This document shows, in pieces, positions 18,029 through 27,673 of a stretch of DNA of 64,000 nt (the stretch's first letter is position 1; the number at the start of each line of letters is the position of its first letter). The notes below the pieces were generated by a model. It was not told the origin of the DNA, did no database searches, and saw only the letters and a list, made by a program, of their open reading frames with translations. The DNA lies in assembly GCF_900474185.1 (NCBI RefSeq), contig NZ_UCNW01000008.1:310001-374000 (forward strand), given 5' to 3'. The stretch comes from Synechococcus sp. UW69 (GTDB lineage: Bacteria > Cyanobacteriota > Cyanobacteriia > PCC-6307 > Cyanobiaceae). The translations under genes were made by a program, and so were the position numbers.

Positions 18029-19534
18029 ATGATCATCGACGACAACCACTACGACGTCATCGTTATCGGCAGCGGTGCCGGAGGAGGCACCCTGGCCGGA
18101 GCCCTGAGCCGACGCGGCAAGAACGTGCTCGTGCTGGAGCGCGGCGGGGCGATGGCCCTCGAAGACCAGAACGTCGCCGACGTGGATTTGTTCCGCAAGG
18201 ATCGATATCACCCCAAGAGTGAGCGCTGGTTCGGACCCGACGGCGATCCCTTTGCACCGCAAACCACCTATGCACGGGGAGGAAACACCAAGATCTGGGG
18301 GGCGGTGCTGGAACGCATGCGCGAACAGGATTTCGGCGAGGTGGCGCTCCAGGACGGAGTATCGCCGGCGTGGCCCCTGGATTACTCCGAACTGGAGCCG
18401 TACTACGAGCAGGCCGAGACCCTGTACAGGGTTCACGGCAAAGCAGGCATTGACCCCTGCGAGCCCCAGCGAAGCACGGGCTATGAACGTGCGCCGAAGC
18501 CGGTGGAACCCTTTCTGGAACCCCTTCGTTCCGCTCTCCAACGCCAAGGCTGTCAGCCCTACGACATGCCGATCAGCTGGTCAGACGACCGGGACGATCC
18601 CAGCGGCGATTCCCAGTTGTTTGGTCTGCAGGTGGGTGATCCCGAACGGCTCACCGTGCGTGACAACGCCCGGGTACTGCGCCTGCATGTGAATCCAGGT
18701 GGCAGAGCCATCCGAGGCGTGGAGGCTGAGGTAAACGGCGATTCATGGCTGTTCAGTGCCGATGTCGTGGTCATTGCCACCGGTGCCATCAACACGCCGG
18801 CCATCCTGATGCGCTCGGACAATGCTCACCATCCCAAGGGCATCAGCAACGGATCGGATCAGGTGGGGCGGAATCTGATGAATCTGCAGCTCACCTCGAT
18901 CCTGCAGCTGGCCACAGAACGCAACAGCGGCCGCTATGGGCGCTCGCTGGGGATCAACGACTACTACTGGGGAGACAAGAACGTCAGTTTTCCGCTAGGG
19001 CACATCCAGGCCGCCGGTGGCGTTCTGCAGGACGCGTTGTTCGCCGAGTCACCACCGGTGCTGTCCCTGGTGACCAAACTGATCCCCGACTTCGGGCTCG
19101 AGCGGCTGGCCTCCCGCTCTGTGGCCTGGTGGGCCATGACGGAGGTGCGTCCAGATCCCCACAACAAGGTGTGGCTCAACAACGAACAGATCCGGATCAA
19201 CTACATCCCCAACAACCGGGAAGCCCATGATCGCCTCGTGTACCGCTGGATCGACACGCTGAAAGCCGTGGAGAACGATCCGGTGACCAAAGTCGTTTTA
19301 AAGGCACCCACCCATGCGCGAGGAGAAGCCCCCTTGAGTGTCGTGGGCTACAGCTGCGGCACGTGTCGCATGGGCGAGGACCCATCCAACTCGGTGGTGG
19401 ATCCCAACGGCAAATGCCATGAACTGGAGAACCTCTACATCGCCGACAGCAGCATTTTTCCTAGTTGCCCAAGCATTGGTCCCGGGCTCACGGTGATCGC
19501 GCTGGCCCTGCGGCTCGCCAATCACCTGGCCTGA
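18029..19534 (+). CDS. GMC-family FAD oxidoreductase in the oxidase operon
   Basis: 501 residues. The N-terminal FAD-binding site is VIGSGAGGGTLAGAL with the ERG acidic end; the GMC C-terminal domain follows (GTCRMGEDPSNSVVD ... NLYIADSSIFP). The usual catalytic His before GTCRMG is replaced (GYSCGTCRMG), and the late NPT motif reads GPG, so the reaction may differ from alcohol or sugar oxidation. No signal peptide is seen. It lies 4 bp after ctaE and may feed electrons to the oxidase; that is inference. Confidence 0.82.
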   Translation: MIIDDNHYDVIVIGSGAGGGTLAGALSRRGKNVLVLERGGAMALEDQNVADVDLFRKDRYHPKSERWFGPDGDPFAPQTTYARGGNTKIWGAVLERMREQDFGEVALQDGVSPAWPLDYSELEPYYEQAETLYRVHGKAGIDPCEPQRSTGYERAPKPVEPFLEPLRSALQRQGCQPYDMPISWSDDRDDPSGDSQLFGLQVGDPERLTVRDNARVLRLHVNPGGRAIRGVEAEVNGDSWLFSADVVVIATGAINTPAILMRSDNAHHPKGISNGSDQVGRNLMNLQLTSILQLATERNSGRYGRSLGINDYYWGDKNVSFPLGHIQAAGGVLQDALFAESPPVLSLVTKLIPDFGLERLASRSVAWWAMTEVRPDPHNKVWLNNEQIRINYIPNNREAHDRLVYRWIDTLKAVENDPVTKVVLKAPTHARGEAPLSVVGYSCGTCRMGEDPSNSVVDPNGKCHELENLYIADSSIFPSCPSIGPGLTVIALALRLANHLA

Positions 19535-19576
19535 TTAGGGCACCGTTATTAGGGCACTGTTGTTAAGGCACTATTG
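19535..19576. repeat. Three 14-bp tandem repeats between convergent genes
   Basis: TTAGGGCACCGTTA, TTAGGGCACTGTTG and TTAAGGCACTATTG lie head to tail and fill the whole gap between the stops of the GMC gene and gor. They could be a slippage-made spacer or part of a transcription-end structure. Confidence 0.8.
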
Positions 19577-19577
19577 C

Positions 19578-20936
19578 CTACATCGTCACGAACTCCTCTG
19601 AGACGGAGGGATGCAACGCCATGGTGCGATCGAAATCAGCTTTGGTGGCGCCCATCCCAACGGCAATGGCGGCCATCTGAATGATCTCCGCCGCATGCTC
19701 GCCCACCATGTGGCAGCCAAGCACCCGATTGGTTTGCTTCTCCACCACCAACTTCAGTAGGCAGCGGGGGCCGGAGGCTGGCAGTGCCCGCGCCATCGAA
19801 CGGAAGCGGGCCCGATGCACGACGACGCCGTCCTCGCCATGGCGTTCAGTCGCCTCCTCTTCCGATAAGCCAACGGTCGCCAGCTCTGGATCACTAAACA
19901 CGGCACTGGCCACCAGATCGTGGTTCACCTGCCGCTGACGCGAACCGAAGACGCTGTCGGCAAAAGCACGACCTTCATCAATGGCGACAGGCGTGAGGTT
20001 GACCCGGTCAGTGACATCGCCGACGGCATGAATGTGAGGAACTGAGGTGCAGGATTGGGCATCCACCTTGATCCGCCCGTTGTCCACCGCAACACCAGCA
20101 GCCTCCAGCCCCAGATCTGCAAGCCATGGGCGACGGCCAGTGGCCATCAGCACACCCCCACAGTCGAGGGACTGACCATCCCCCAGTCGCGCAGTCAGCG
20201 CACCGGGGTTCCCCTCCACAGCCACCACCGTCTGACCCAGCAGGACCTCAATGCCCTGATCACGCATCCCGCTGAGGACTGCATCCGCCAACTCCCCATC
20301 AAACCCGCGCAGAAGACGGGGGCCGCGCACCACCTGGGTGACCGCAACACCGAGGCCTCGCAGGATGCAGGCGAACTCACAGGCGATGAATCCTGCGCCG
20401 ACCACCACCACGGCCGCAGGGACATCCTCAAGCTGGAACATGTCATCACTCACCCAAGTTTTTTCAATCCCTCGGATCTCAGGCCGTGCCGGACGGCCAC
20501 CCACTGCCACCAGAAAACGGGGTGCTGAAAGCTCCGTCTGAACGGGCCCACCGCGTTGATCGGAGATGCCCATGCGATCCGCTGCCGTAAAGCGGCCCCA
20601 ACCGGAGATCAGCTGAACGCCGGCCTTCTCCAGAAATCCAAGGTGGAGCGCATTGAGCCGATCCACCTCGGCGCGCACGCGCCGCAATAGGTCAGGTACA
20701 TCGGAGCGCACGGATTGGATGTGCAGCCCATAGGCCGATGCATCCGCCAGTTGATGCCGGGCCTGGGCGCCGTAGACCAAAAGCTTCTTGGGAACACAGC
20801 CGCGGATCACGCAGGTGCCCCCAACGCGATCCCCCTCCACGATCGCGACGCGGGCTCCATGGCTGGCAGCGCGTTTTGCGGCAGCAAGCCCACCGGACCC
20901 CGCCCCAAGAACAATCAGATCCAAATCAGTGCCCAT
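19578..20936 (-). CDS. gor: Glutathione reductase
   Basis: 452-residue flavoenzyme that reduces glutathione disulphide. The redox-active site GGTCVIRGCVPKK, FAD site VLGAGSGGLAAA, the second nucleotide-binding fold VVVGAGFIACEFA, and the C-terminal active-site base LHPSVSEEF are all present. In this family the NADPH phosphate is usually held by two Arg after the second fold; here one sees VVRGPRLLRGF. The cytoplasmic enzyme supports peroxide defence. It is divergent from the next gene. Confidence 0.93.
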   Translation of the reverse strand: MGTDLDLIVLGAGSGGLAAAKRAASHGARVAIVEGDRVGGTCVIRGCVPKKLLVYGAQARHQLADASAYGLHIQSVRSDVPDLLRRVRAEVDRLNALHLGFLEKAGVQLISGWGRFTAADRMGISDQRGGPVQTELSAPRFLVAVGGRPARPEIRGIEKTWVSDDMFQLEDVPAAVVVVGAGFIACEFACILRGLGVAVTQVVRGPRLLRGFDGELADAVLSGMRDQGIEVLLGQTVVAVEGNPGALTARLGDGQSLDCGGVLMATGRRPWLADLGLEAAGVAVDNGRIKVDAQSCTSVPHIHAVGDVTDRVNLTPVAIDEGRAFADSVFGSRQRQVNHDLVASAVFSDPELATVGLSEEEATERHGEDGVVVHRARFRSMARALPASGPRCLLKLVVEKQTNRVLGCHMVGEHAAEIIQMAAIAVGMGATKADFDRTMALHPSVSEEFVTM

Positions 20937-21082
20937 GACAGCGGTTTGCTTCCCTCCATTCTTCTTCCCACGGGGGTGACGGAGACGACGGGCATATTCG
21001 TAAAGATGGAGTTATGGTCCAGGGAAGAGGGGCCGTTGAAGCCCAAGACGAATCGGTTGTATTCACGCCGCGTTCTTAGACC

Positions 21083-21328
21083 ATGAAAAATCCTTCCAAA
21101 CGTCGCAGGCAGTCGCCTGACCCTGAGCTGCAGCAAAAGCGGTTGCAGCGTCGCGAAATCGCGATGATTATCACCAGCGATGACATGACGTTGCGGCTCA
21201 AGCAGCTCGCTGAGCAGGGCCGCCAGCAAGACTGTCTGGCGCTGATGCATGAACTTGGCGACTGGCAGTCCTATGGACGGACCACGCTTTCGCCGATCCT
21301 GCATGCCCCCTACATCGGAATCAGCTGA
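21083..21328 (+). CDS. Small basic hypothetical protein
   Basis: 81 residues, Arg/Lys/Gln-rich at the N-terminus (KNPSKRRRQS) and probably helical; no signal peptide. The internal pattern IAMIITSDDMTLRLKQLAEQGRQQDCLALMHELGDWQSYG suggests a compact folded domain, but I do not recognise it. Its end overlaps the start of the GST gene by 26 bp, so the two are likely coupled. Confidence 0.6.
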   Translation: MKNPSKRRRQSPDPELQQKRLQRREIAMIITSDDMTLRLKQLAEQGRQQDCLALMHELGDWQSYGRTTLSPILHAPYIGIS

Positions 21329-22535
21329 ACCACTGAGTTGGTTGGAACTGGCCGGGCTGGCGAAGGCTGAACCGGATCGAATTGAAGGGCCGACCAGTGC
21401 CCAGGCCAACTTGCGCTTGTTCGGTCAGCCTGAATCAAGCCTGATGGTCACGCTTTACCGCGACCATCACGCCTGGTGTCCCTACTGCCAAAAAATTTGG
21501 CTGTGGTTGGAGTTCAAGCGCATCCCCTACCGGATCCGCAAAGTCACCATGCGTTGCTATGGCCCAAAAGAGCCATGGTTCCTCGAAAAAGTGCCCTCAG
21601 GGATGTTGCCCGCCCTCGAGCTGAACGGGCAGCTGATCACGGAAAGTGATGAGATCCTGCTGGCACTCGAACAGCAGTTCGGCCCCCTCGGCATGGCAAT
21701 GACGTCGCCGGACGCCCTCGAGCTGCGCCGTCTCGAACGTCTGCTGTTTCAGGCCTGGTGCATCTGGCTGTGTTCGCCACGATTGAGCCCCAAGCAACAG
21801 ACCCTGGCCCGGGACCAGTTTCAGGGGATCGCCCTGCGCTTCGAAAGTGAGCTGAATCAGGTTGAAGGTCCGTTTCTGCGGGGGCAGGAGCCACAAACCG
21901 TTGATCTGATCTTTGTTCCCTACGTGGAACGCATGAATGCATCTCTGGCTTACTACAAGGGATATCGCCTGAGGGCTGAGCATCCCGCGATTGACCGCTG
22001 GTTCCATGCGTTGGAGCAACTGGAGACCTACCGCGGCACCCAAAGTGACTTTCACACCCATGCCCATGACCTTCCTCCCCAGATGGGCGGATGCTGGTCG
22101 GACGACGCAACGGAAGCGCAACGCCTGGCCGAACGGATCGACCGAGGCGATGGCCTTGGCGAAGACGAAGCCTGCTGGGTTGGGGTCAATCAAGCCGATC
22201 AGGCCAGCATCGCTCTCGGCAGGGTCCTCCGACACCAGCAGCGGCTACGGGAGGTCAATCCAATGGGTGCTGATGCCTTTGACCGGCCCCTGCGCTGTGC
22301 ACTGACCCAGTTGATCCACAACACTCCATGCCCTCCTCCATCTGGAAGTGCGGCGGGGCTCCGCTACCTGCGCGATCGAATTTCAGTTCCGAGAGATATG
22401 CCCTTACCGGCAGCTCGTTTGCTGCGTCGGGCGCTCGAATCCACCGCGCAACTGGACGGGCCTAAGCAAGCCAAGCCTCTCCCGGTGCGGGATCGCTTTG
22501 ATCAGGATCCCCGTCCCTTCATAAGTGGGTCATAG
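21303..22535 (+). CDS. Glutathione S-transferase-like protein
   Basis: About 410 residues from the ATG at 21303. The N-terminal thioredoxin-like domain carries HHAWCPYCQKIW, a CPYC active site of the glutaredoxin/omega-GST kind, followed by VPSGMLPALELNG with the cis-Pro and ESDEIL for glutathione binding. An all-alpha C-terminal GST domain follows, and then about 150 extra residues of unknown function. An upstream in-frame ATG at 21249 is possible. The neighbouring gor supplies reduced glutathione. Confidence 0.82.
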   Translation: MPPTSESAEPLSWLELAGLAKAEPDRIEGPTSAQANLRLFGQPESSLMVTLYRDHHAWCPYCQKIWLWLEFKRIPYRIRKVTMRCYGPKEPWFLEKVPSGMLPALELNGQLITESDEILLALEQQFGPLGMAMTSPDALELRRLERLLFQAWCIWLCSPRLSPKQQTLARDQFQGIALRFESELNQVEGPFLRGQEPQTVDLIFVPYVERMNASLAYYKGYRLRAEHPAIDRWFHALEQLETYRGTQSDFHTHAHDLPPQMGGCWSDDATEAQRLAERIDRGDGLGEDEACWVGVNQADQASIALGRVLRHQQRLREVNPMGADAFDRPLRCALTQLIHNTPCPPPSGSAAGLRYLRDRISVPRDMPLPAARLLRRALESTAQLDGPKQAKPLPVRDRFDQDPRPFISGS

Positions 22536-22558
22536 TGCGGTGGCGCCAAAACTGAGTC

Positions 22559-23227
22559 GTGCCCCTGCGGCTGCCTGCCTACCAACCGATTCCGGCCCCC
22601 GATCAGGAAAACAAACTGATCGAGGTGTCAGCGGCACAGTTGCAGCCGACCCAATGGTGTGTGGGGCTGGCTGAGATCTGGTCACGCGAGAGTGATTTCG
22701 CCCAAGACACACGCCAGCAGCGTCTTGCCTACCTGCGCGGCAAACCCGTCCCCCTGATCCGCTCTGCCGATGGCGCCATGTGGATGCTCGATCGTCACCA
22801 CCGGCTGCGGGGCTTGATGGGCATTGACCCAGGCGCCACCACCTGGGCTTATGTGGTGCAGGAGCTAGCGACAACTGATAAAAGTGCCGTGCTGTCGTTT
22901 CTGCAAAGCCAAGGGTGGCTTTATCTCTACGACGGTCGGGGCATCGGTCCCCGCCCAACCGAGCTGTTGCCCACCAGCCTGATGGGGCTCGAAGACGATC
23001 CCTACCGAAGCCTGGTCTGGAAGCTCAAGCAGGAAGGCTGGATTAAACCCCAACCGCTGATCCCGTATCACGAATTTCGTTGGGCAGCCTGGCTGCGCAC
23101 CCGTCCCCTGCCACCCTTCAGCTCCAAGCGATTGGATCCGGCTCTCGCGGCAGCACGCCAGCTGGTCTGCTCTGCGGCAGCTCAAGACATGCCGGGCTGG
23201 AAAGGCGACAAGAAAGCCTGCCGCTGA
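22559..23227 (+). CDS. ParB-like nuclease-domain protein
   Basis: 222 residues. The segment YLRGKPVPLIRSADGAMWMLDRHHRLRGLM resembles the ParB/Srx fold of the ParBc_2 family, with a DRHHRL motif where ParB-like enzymes bind nucleotide. It lacks the DNA-binding helix-turn-helix and dimer domain of chromosomal ParB, so it is not a partition protein proper. The start is GTG. It ends one base before the convergent dnaA stop. Role unknown. Confidence 0.62.
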   Translation: MPLRLPAYQPIPAPDQENKLIEVSAAQLQPTQWCVGLAEIWSRESDFAQDTRQQRLAYLRGKPVPLIRSADGAMWMLDRHHRLRGLMGIDPGATTWAYVVQELATTDKSAVLSFLQSQGWLYLYDGRGIGPRPTELLPTSLMGLEDDPYRSLVWKLKQEGWIKPQPLIPYHEFRWAAWLRTRPLPPFSSKRLDPALAAARQLVCSAAAQDMPGWKGDKKACR

Positions 23228-24622
23228 TCAGCGCTTCTTTCGGGAATCGATCTGCAGAAGATCCTTCACTTTCTGCACCTGACCTGCGAGCTGGGGATCG
23301 GACGCCAGTTTTTTCTCGACTTGCTCAATCGCGTACATCACCGTGGTGTGGTCCTTTCCGCCGAAGTTGTCGCCGATTCTCGGCAGGCTGAGGTCGGTGC
23401 CCTGGCGCATGAGGTACATCCCCACCTGACGGGCCTGGCTGACGGCACGGCGACGGGTGCTGCTGCACATTTCCTCGGCCGTGACATCAAACACTTCAGA
23501 CACCTTGTCGATCACCTGTTGCGGCGTGACCTCCACCCCCTGACCGGTGGGGTCCAGCATTGGCGCCACCGATTCCACGGTCATCGGCAACCCTGTGATT
23601 GAGGCGAAGGCCACAGCCCGGGTCAGGGCCCCTTCCAACTCGCGGATGTTCGAAGTGAAGCGCCCAGCGATGTACTGGATCAGATCCCGGGGCAGCGACA
23701 TGCGCTCTTGCTCCGCTTTCTTCTGGAGGATCGCCATACGTGTCTCCAGATCAGGTGACTGAATGTCAGCGATCAGCCCCATCTGGAAACGGGAGATCAG
23801 GCGCTGCTGCAGGCGTGGAATCTGACTGGGGGGACGATCACTAGCGATCACCACCTGCCGCCCAGCCTCGTGCAGGGCATTAAAGGTATGGAAAAACTCT
23901 TCTTGGGTGTACTCCTTGCCTTCGATGAATTGAATGTCATCCACCAGGATCAGATCGGCGGCGCGATAGCGATCGCGAAAGGCCTGCATGCCGTCCTTGC
24001 GGATGGCCTGGATCAGGTCATTGGTGAAGGTTTCGGTGGAGACGTAGGCCACGCGAGCCCCGGGATCGATTTCCAGCCGGTAATGGCCAATGGCTTGCAT
24101 TAAGTGGGTTTTCCCCAAGCCCACGCCGCCGCAGATGAACAGGGGATTGAACTCCCTGCCTGGCGCTTCGGCCACGGCAAGAGCCGCCGCATGAGCCATT
24201 CGGCTGTTGGGGCCGACCACGAAACGGCCGAACACATATCGGGGGTTGAGCCCGGGCAGGTAGCGCCGCGGTGAGCCGCTCCGGGCCGGAACCGACACTG
24301 ATTCCTGAGCGGCCGCAGGCGGTGCTGCATCACTCGCAGCTGCGGAGTCATCACTGGTTTCCTGGAGCGGCAGGGCGGTTTCCGCCAGGACGGTCACCTG
24401 AACGGGCTGACCGCTGATGCTGCTGGCCAGCTCCGCGATCGTGGGCAGCAGCTGCTCCCGCAATCGGACGCTGGCGAACGGATTGGGGGCCAGAAGCTTC
24501 AGCTCTCCATTGGCAAAGCCACTGCAACCCGTCGGGCGAATGAAGGTCTCGAAGGTGGGCTTGCTCAGCTTTGCCTGCAACCCATCTCGCACCTTGATCC
24601 AGAGCTCTTCGCCCGTCTGCAC
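23228..24622 (-). CDS. dnaA: Chromosomal replication initiator DnaA
   Basis: 464 residues. Domain I ([23 protein letters not shown]), a variable linker (residues ~85-115), the AAA+ domain with Walker [10 protein letters not shown] and Walker [11 protein letters not shown], and the C-terminal DNA-binding domain with [20 protein letters not shown] are all present. It initiates replication by binding DnaA boxes. I see no cluster of TTATCCACA-like boxes in the short gap upstream, and no dnaN nearby, which is usual for cyanobacteria. Full length. Confidence 0.97.
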   Translation of the reverse strand: MQTGEELWIKVRDGLQAKLSKPTFETFIRPTGCSGFANGELKLLAPNPFASVRLREQLLPTIAELASSISGQPVQVTVLAETALPLQETSDDSAAASDAAPPAAAQESVSVPARSGSPRRYLPGLNPRYVFGRFVVGPNSRMAHAAALAVAEAPGREFNPLFICGGVGLGKTHLMQAIGHYRLEIDPGARVAYVSTETFTNDLIQAIRKDGMQAFRDRYRAADLILVDDIQFIEGKEYTQEEFFHTFNALHEAGRQVVIASDRPPSQIPRLQQRLISRFQMGLIADIQSPDLETRMAILQKKAEQERMSLPRDLIQYIAGRFTSNIRELEGALTRAVAFASITGLPMTVESVAPMLDPTGQGVEVTPQQVIDKVSEVFDVTAEEMCSSTRRRAVSQARQVGMYLMRQGTDLSLPRIGDNFGGKDHTTVMYAIEQVEKKLASDPQLAGQVQKVKDLLQIDSRKKR

Positions 24623-24709
24623 CTAGAACCGCCATGCACCCGAGCGCTGAATCTACGCATGCCGATCCGCTCAGGCCGTCTTAAATGCATCAGCACACAT
24701 CTCGTCGTG

Positions 24710-25837
24710 ATGCCCAACGCCCAGCATTGGTTCGCCATCGCCCTGGCCGGGAGCGCACTCTCCGGTTGCAGCCTGGTGAGGGACCAGCTGGGCCTGACCC
24801 CCAAAGCACCGATGGCACTGCCTCCGGTGGTGCACGATCAGCCCCGCAGCGCTCCACTACAGCCGGGAGACAACGTGATCGTGAAGGCTGTGAACCGCGT
24901 CGGACCTGCCGTAGTGCGGATCGATGTAGTCAAAGAGGTGAACAACCCCTTCGGTGGGATCTTTGGCATGGGACCGTCCAGCCAGCGTCAGCAAGGCCAG
25001 GGATCCGGATTCATCACCAGGGGCAGCGGCCTGATCTTCACCAACGAACATGTCGTGCGCGGAGCGGATCAGGTGGCGGTGACCCTTCCGGACGGACGCA
25101 ACTTCAAGGGCAAGGTGCTCGGCACAGACCCACTGACCGACGTTGCAGTGGTCAAGGTGGTGGCTGACAACCTTCCGGTGGCGGCCCTGGGCAACTCCGA
25201 CCAGCTCAGGCCGGGGGAATGGGCGATTGCCATCGGCAACCCATTTGGTCTCAACAACACCGTGACCGCCGGCATCATCAGCGCGGTAGGCCGACTGAAT
25301 GCGATCAGTGAAGGCCAGCGGATTCCTTACATCCAGACCGATGCAGCCGTGAATCCCGGCAACAGCGGAGGCCCCCTGATCAATGCCGCCGGTCAGGTGA
25401 TTGGCATCAATACGGCGATTCGGACCGCCCCTGGAGGCGGTTTGAGTTTTGCCGTTCCAATCAACCTGGCGAAGCGCATCGCGCAGCAGATTGTGAGCAC
25501 CGGCCAGGCCTCCCATCCCTTCATCGGGGTGCAGCTCATGAACCTCACCCCGCAGCTGGCACGGGAGATCAATGCCACCAACAGCGCCTGTACGGTTCCT
25601 GAAGTGAATGGCGTCCTAGTCAAGGATGTGGTCAGCGGCACTCCGGCTGCTGCCGCTGGCATCCGCCAGTGTGATCTGATTCTCAGGGTGGAGAACAAGA
25701 CTGTTCAGACGCCCACCGAAGTGCAACTCGCCGTGGATCGCGGCCAGGTGGGAGAACCGATGGAGCTCACCCTCCAACGCAATGGAGAGGAGCTGATGGT
25801 GCAGGTGCGCCCGCGGGAACTGCCTCGGAACAACTGA
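24710..25837 (+). CDS. DegP/HtrA-type serine protease with PDZ domain
   Basis: 375 residues from the ATG at 24710. An N-terminal segment ends in a lipobox-like ALSGC, so it may be a lipoprotein of the periplasm or lumen side. The catalytic triad is visible: His in TNEHVV, Asp in PLTDVAVVK, Ser in NPGNSGGPL. A single C-terminal PDZ domain follows (VLVKDVVSGTPAAAAGIRQCD). This matches the cyanobacterial HhoA/HhoB/HtrA group for envelope protein quality control; which paralogue is unclear. Confidence 0.9.
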   Translation: MPNAQHWFAIALAGSALSGCSLVRDQLGLTPKAPMALPPVVHDQPRSAPLQPGDNVIVKAVNRVGPAVVRIDVVKEVNNPFGGIFGMGPSSQRQQGQGSGFITRGSGLIFTNEHVVRGADQVAVTLPDGRNFKGKVLGTDPLTDVAVVKVVADNLPVAALGNSDQLRPGEWAIAIGNPFGLNNTVTAGIISAVGRLNAISEGQRIPYIQTDAAVNPGNSGGPLINAAGQVIGINTAIRTAPGGGLSFAVPINLAKRIAQQIVSTGQASHPFIGVQLMNLTPQLAREINATNSACTVPEVNGVLVKDVVSGTPAAAAGIRQCDLILRVENKTVQTPTEVQLAVDRGQVGEPMELTLQRNGEELMVQVRPRELPRNN

Positions 25838-25838
25838 G

Positions 25839-26480
25839 ATGCTGCAGATCATCGTGATGGCCCGATGGCCATCACCGGGCCGATGCAAACGCCGCCTGTC
25901 CCGTGATCTCTACAACAGGCTGGACTTGTCCAACAGCAGCGAGCGCGCGGCCCGGATCCAGAAGCGTCTTACCGTGCACACCACCGCTGTGGTGCGCGGG
26001 CTCGCCGACGCGATGGTGATCGAGCCGGTGCTGGCGGTGAGCGGGCTTGGACCCAACGCCGCCGGACGCTGGGGACAACAGCTGGGGTTTCCGCTTGTGC
26101 GGCTGCAGGGGCAGGGGCAACTCGGCACCCGATTGCGACGGCAATTGATGCAAGGCCATCGAAGCGGCATGCCATCCCTCGTGATCGGCACGGATCTGCC
26201 CGAACTCAATCCCGATGACTTGAAGCGGGCCATCGAACAGCTGCAAACCCACGATTTGGTGCTGGGCCCAGCCTCGGATGGTGGCTACTGGCTCCTAGGG
26301 ATCGGAGAGAACCTGATCCATACCCCCAAGCACTGGCCGCTGATCGGCATTCCCTGGGGCGGTCCGACGGTGCTGGAATCAACCCTGAAGGCTGCGAGCG
26401 CGCATGCAATCTCCACCGCACTGTTGCCCAGGAGGAATGATCTGGATCACTGGAGTGATCTGAAGCCATGGCAGGGCTGA
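25839..26480 (+). CDS. DUF2064 / TIGR04282-type glycosyltransferase-like protein
   Basis: 213 residues with a nucleotide-sugar-transferase-like fold: VMARWPSPGRCKRRLS at the start, VIGTDLPELNPDDLKRA in the middle, and GPASDGGYWLLG near the end. These are marks of the family next to TIGR04283 transferases, annotated as arsenosugar biosynthesis enzymes. It overlaps the following transferase by 13 bp, so the two are a coupled pair. The arsenosugar role is known by association for the family, not shown here. Confidence 0.75.
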   Translation: MLQIIVMARWPSPGRCKRRLSRDLYNRLDLSNSSERAARIQKRLTVHTTAVVRGLADAMVIEPVLAVSGLGPNAAGRWGQQLGFPLVRLQGQGQLGTRLRRQLMQGHRSGMPSLVIGTDLPELNPDDLKRAIEQLQTHDLVLGPASDGGYWLLGIGENLIHTPKHWPLIGIPWGGPTVLESTLKAASAHAISTALLPRRNDLDHWSDLKPWQG

Positions 26481-27157
26481 GCGTCGTGATTCCGACCCTG
26501 GAGGAAGCCAACAGGCTTCCGCTGCTGCTGGCGGATCTGCAGCGTTGGCAAGGGGAGTTGGAGATTGTTATCTGTGACGGTGGAAGCAGGGATCAGACCC
26601 GACAAGTGGCTCACCTCGGCGGCGCCACCGTGCTCGTCAGCCCGACTGCGGGACGAGGTCCGCAACTGCGCTGGGGCGTCGACCACAGCTGTCATTCCTG
26701 GGTGCTGGTGCTGCATGCCGATAGCCGACTGCCTGGCTCCTGGCACCTCAGGGTGGAGGAGATTCTGAAAACACCGCAAGCGCGCTTCAGCGCCTGGAGC
26801 TTCGAATTCAAAGTGCATACAGAGGCGCGGCCCATGCTGTGGCTTCTGGAACGAATGGTGAACTTGCGCAGCCGTTGGCTGCAGCGTCCCTACGGCGATC
26901 AGGGACTGCTCATTCATCGCAAGCTGTATCAGCGCATCGGTGGCTACCGCCCGCTGGCACTGATGGAAGACCTGGACCTGGTGGAACGCCTCAGCAAGAT
27001 CGCGACCATCCGCTCGTTGAACTGTGCCCTGCTGACCAGCGCTCAGCGCTGGCAGGAGCGGAGCGTGCTGATGCAGGCCTGGCGCAACGCCCGTCTGCGA
27101 TGGCTATGGCGTCAGGGGCGATCAGCAGATCAGCTGTTGCGGATGTACCAACGCTGA
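26468..27157 (+). CDS. TIGR04283-type family 2 glycosyltransferase
   Basis: 229 residues with a GT-A fold. SVVIPTLEEANRLPLLLADL is the family 2 start, ICDGGSRDQT the nucleotide-binding loop, and VLHADSRLP the DxD-like metal site; ALMEDLDLVERL is the acidic acceptor region. It is probably cytosolic. It overlaps the partner DUF2064 gene, and together they match the pair linked to arsenosugar biosynthesis in cyanobacteria. The actual sugar donor is unknown. Confidence 0.77.
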   Translation: MAGLSVVIPTLEEANRLPLLLADLQRWQGELEIVICDGGSRDQTRQVAHLGGATVLVSPTAGRGPQLRWGVDHSCHSWVLVLHADSRLPGSWHLRVEEILKTPQARFSAWSFEFKVHTEARPMLWLLERMVNLRSRWLQRPYGDQGLLIHRKLYQRIGGYRPLALMEDLDLVERLSKIATIRSLNCALLTSAQRWQERSVLMQAWRNARLRWLWRQGRSADQLLRMYQR

Positions 27158-27166
27158 ACGATCCGA

Positions 27167-27673
27167 TCAGTTGGCGTACCAGAAGGCACAGCGATGGCCC
27201 TGGGGCTCCAGATCCCAACCCTGGCCTTGATAGAAGCTCACGACGCCGGGGTCAGCGAACAGGCTGACGCGCTCTGTTCCCATCTGAGCCAAGGCGTCGA
27301 GGATGTACGCCATCATCTGCTTGCCAAGTCCATTGCCCTGATACAAGGGGTGCACCGCGACGTCCCAGACGGTGGCTTCGAAAACACCATCCCCGGTGCA
27401 GCGCGCAAAACCAATCAAACGAGGAACCCGAGCGTCGTGACGCCACAGCCCGACTTTGAGCAGGCTGTGAGTCAATGCTTTGCGGACCCGTCGAATCGGA
27501 CGGCGGCTCCAGCCCACCGCTTCCAGGAGTTGCTCGAGCTCCACCAGATCAAAGGGGTACTCCTGGCTAAAGACCAAAGTGAGCTGGTCGTTGGCACAGG
27601 GGCAGAGACGGGCCCCCTGGCCGTACTGCTGCAGCAGAGGCTCGGCAGGTATAGGCAGAGAGGAACCGATCAC
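27167..27673 (-). CDS. GNAT N-acetyltransferase, plastid NSI/SNAT-like
   Basis: 168 residues. The GNAT acetyl-CoA site is VAVHPLYQGNGLGKQMM, followed by ADPGVVSFYQGQGWD. The N-terminal pattern YPFDLVELEQLLEAVGWSRRP resembles plant plastid acetyltransferases (NSI/SNAT type), whose cyanobacterial homologues acetylate lysines or arylalkylamines. Its start overlaps the ABC transporter gene stop by 4 bp, so it is translated downstream of it. Substrate unknown. Confidence 0.75.
   Translation of the reverse strand: MIGSSLPIPAEPLLQQYGQGARLCPCANDQLTLVFSQEYPFDLVELEQLLEAVGWSRRPIRRVRKALTHSLLKVGLWRHDARVPRLIGFARCTGDGVFEATVWDVAVHPLYQGNGLGKQMMAYILDALAQMGTERVSLFADPGVVSFYQGQGWDLEPQGHRCAFWYAN

Noticed and set aside
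24623-24709. Chromosomal origin next to dnaA
   Set aside because: No cluster of DnaA boxes or AT-rich tract is visible here; dnaA and oriC are usually apart in cyanobacteria.
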